Below the pieces are notes generated by a model. It saw nothing but the letters and a program-made list of their open reading frames with translations. It ran no database searches and had not been told where the DNA came from. A stretch of DNA of 64,000 bases from Desertimonas sp963786985 (GTDB lineage: Bacteria > Actinomycetota > Acidimicrobiia > Acidimicrobiales > Ilumatobacteraceae), in NCBI GenBank assembly GCA_963786985.1, contig CAWBBL010000032.1, forward strand, positions 82,201 to 146,200, given 5' to 3'. Numbering within the stretch: the first letter of the stretch is position 1; each line of letters begins with the position of its first letter. The translations under genes were made by a program, and so were the position numbers. Below, piece by piece: positions 62,161 through 64,000 of this stretch.

Positions 62161-64000
62161 GCGAGGTCGACGCCAGATCGCGGAGCCGCGGATCGAGCAC
62201 GGGCGCGAGGTTGCGGCTCCACGTGCCGGTGAAGTGCGTCCCGTCATAGCGCACGACGACGTCGTCGATGCTGAGTGGGCAGGCGTCGCCACCGGGACAC
62301 ACGACGTCGATGAGGTCGACAACTCCGACCACGTCGTCGCGTTGGTCGGCGAGCTGGCGGAACTGCTGGTTGACCTGGTCGATCGGCGATGGCTTCGCGA
62401 ATCGTGCGGAGACAGGCGCCCTGATTCGGCGGGCTCGTGTCGAGACATTCCATGAACGGACCCGGGGGGAGCACGGTCAGGAAGGCGACGCCGGCCCCGC
62501 TTGACGTGATCAGGTCGACGGACTGCCCGAGCGCGGCCAACGATTCATTCCGTGTGACGTCCCGTGCCGACTTCGACGAGGACGCCATCCGTGACGTGCT
62601 GGTTCGACTCGTTCCAGGCGGTGGCGATCACGAGATCGACCTGCCACGTGTCGATCATCTCCTGGAAGTTGGCGGGAATCGCGTCGAGCACACTGAAGTT
62701 GCTCGGCTTGTGCAGCTCGCCGTCGATGCCGGTGGCCAGCAGCCGGTCGCCGATCGGACAACCGCCCATCGCTTCTTGGACGAACCGGAAGCCGTACTGC
62801 TGGGCAAGCGCGAGCAGCGCCGGGCGGTACATCTGCGCCGTGGAATCACCCACCAGCGCCACCGTTGGCGCCGCCGGGTCGCCGGGCTCATACATGACAC
62901 AGGGGTGCGGCAGGTCCGGACAGTGCTCCACGCTGGGGTCCTCGACCGCTGCGGCGGCGATCGCCTGCCGACCCGCCGTCGGCGGGCGGAGCAACCACGA
63001 CGCCGAGCCGATCACCAAGGCCATCGACACGGCGGCGATGCCGAACACCTGCACGTCGGGCCGCCGAACCGTCGAGTCCGGATCGGGCGTTCGATCAGCA
63101 GGTAGCTGGCCATGGCGACGGCAAGCGTGAGGGCGAGCTGCCCGAGGTTCACGATTCGCCGTTCGATCCAATCCGCCCCTTCGCTCGGCCGGAGCCACAG
63201 GATGATCGGCCAATGCCAGAGGTACACGCCGTACGAGATCGTGCCGAGGGCGGCGAGCGGCCACCATCCGAGTACGGCGGACAGTGGTGGCGAGCGTTCC
63301 AGCGACCAGATCAGCGCTGCGGTGAGCGCGGCGACGGCGATCGCTCCGAAGTGGAAGTAGGAGGGTTCACTGCCATCGAGGCGGAGCGCCATCACGCCCA
63401 GCGCCGCCGGGGCGGCCAGCCCACGACCGTCGCCGCGATCGTGACGCGCGACGGCAGGCGCATGCCGATCTGCGCCGGTGATCGCTGCCCGAGCCACACC
63501 GTGGCGATCGCCAACAGGGCACCGAGCAGCGGCTGGAACACGCGGGCGTCGGTGCCGTAGTAGGCGCGGGCGACGTTGGCCGGGGAGTACAAGACGATCA
63601 TCGCCACGGCGGACGCCGTCGCCAGTGCGGCGGCGACCGCTGCCAACACGCCGAGCCGGCGGCGGAGCACCCAGACGAGGACGAGCAGCAGCACCGGCCA
63701 GACGAGGTAGAACTGCTCCTCGACCGCCAGCGACCACATGTGGCGCAGGGGCGACGCCGACTCCGACTCGGCGAAATACTCGTCGGACCGCCCGATCAGG
63801 TTCCAGTTGGCCGCGTACAGGGTCGTCGCCCTGATCTCCCGGAAGCGGCTGTCGAGTTCGAGCACCGAGCCCCACAACGACTCGCGCAGGGCGACGACGA
63901 CGAGCAACACCAGCGCCGCTGGGAGCAGCCGCTTGATCCGGCGGACGTAGAACGGACCGAGGGCACGTGGCGAGCGGTGCTCGAGCAGGATCAGGGTGAT
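62141..64000 (-). CDS. Acyltransferase-3 / SGNH protein (OafA-like), cut at the right edge, frame-broken
   Basis: An integral-membrane O-acyltransferase that moves acetyl groups onto surface polysaccharide. The N-terminus lies beyond the window. Visible parts in order are IKRLLPAALVLLVVVALRES, the motif LRHMWSLAVEEQFYLVWPVL, many helices (GLLAIATVWLG-like, LGTISYGVYLWHWPIILWLR, LALTLAVAMASYLLIERPI), and then a C-terminal SGNH domain with VALVGDSTAQMYRPALL (Ser) and DGTHFTGTWSRNLAPVL (Asp-x-x-His). Breaks lie near 63415, 63080, 62560 and 62395. It is convergent with the methyltransferase gene. Confidence 0.87.

Overview
The window is high-GC actinobacterial DNA. Leaderless promoters, a SUF-type iron-sulfur system with SufU, a BTAD regulator, Stealth and TagF-like glycopolymer enzymes and acyltransferase-3 proteins point to Actinomycetota. 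I infer an aquatic or marine Acidimicrobiia-like lineage, but nothing here proves the rank. No rRNA, tRNA, CRISPR array or insertion sequence was seen.

Layout. (1) 0-5.8 kb: an alpha-glucoside locus on the minus strand: LacI regulator, GH13 glucosidase, sugar-binding protein and two ABC permeases, running off the left edge. (2) 5.9-17.8 kb: an S9 oligopeptidase, a ferredoxin, a lone sufB, a methyltransferase divergent from a BTAD regulator fused to an alpha/beta-hydrolase domain, a VOC protein, and two regulator/MFS exporter pairs (TetR and HxlR), each with a clear palindrome. (3) 17.8-22.6 kb: a BmpA/nucleoside-type ABC importer. (4) 22.7-29.2 kb: the rest of the SUF machinery in two opposed blocks (sufD-Rieske-sufC on +, sufC-sufS-sufU on -), separated by pterin dehydratase, YbaK and thioesterase genes. 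(5) 29.2-39.9 kb: a galactoside locus: galT, GH36 alpha-galactosidase, two permeases and a binding protein on minus, divergent from a DeoR regulator coupled to a GH2 beta-galactosidase. (6) 40-64 kb: an aldo/keto reductase and a metallo-hydrolase, then a cell-surface glycopolymer region (GT2, FkbM methyltransferase, GT2-TagF, Stealth phosphotransferase, GT2-DUF115, secreted SGNH and M15-like proteins, and a GT2/CMP-sugar/dehydrogenase/SDR operon, a methyltransferase and an acyltransferase). This region is interrupted by a Phd/PIN toxin-antitoxin pair and an acyl-CoA dehydrogenase.

The parts fit together as alpha-glucosides and galactosides imported and hydrolysed at 0-6 kb and 29-40 kb, galactose entering metabolism through GalT, and surface polymer assembly on the right. 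Neither sugar ABC locus shows its own ATPase, so a shared one elsewhere is likely.

Two cautions and one discovery apply to the whole window. Many genes at about 0-3, 18.6-20.1, 33.5-35.9 and 43-64 kb carry reading-frame breaks. Wherever I worked them through, nearly all are repaired by restoring one dinucleotide of a short two-base repeat (mostly CGCG, also ACAC, TCTC, GAGA, GTGT). I therefore treat them as probable consensus errors and annotate the genes as single CDSs. The discovery is a set of three unrelated families of short intergenic elements (six copies or part copies) that share one design: two direct arms plus one inverted arm, about 75-90 bp in all.
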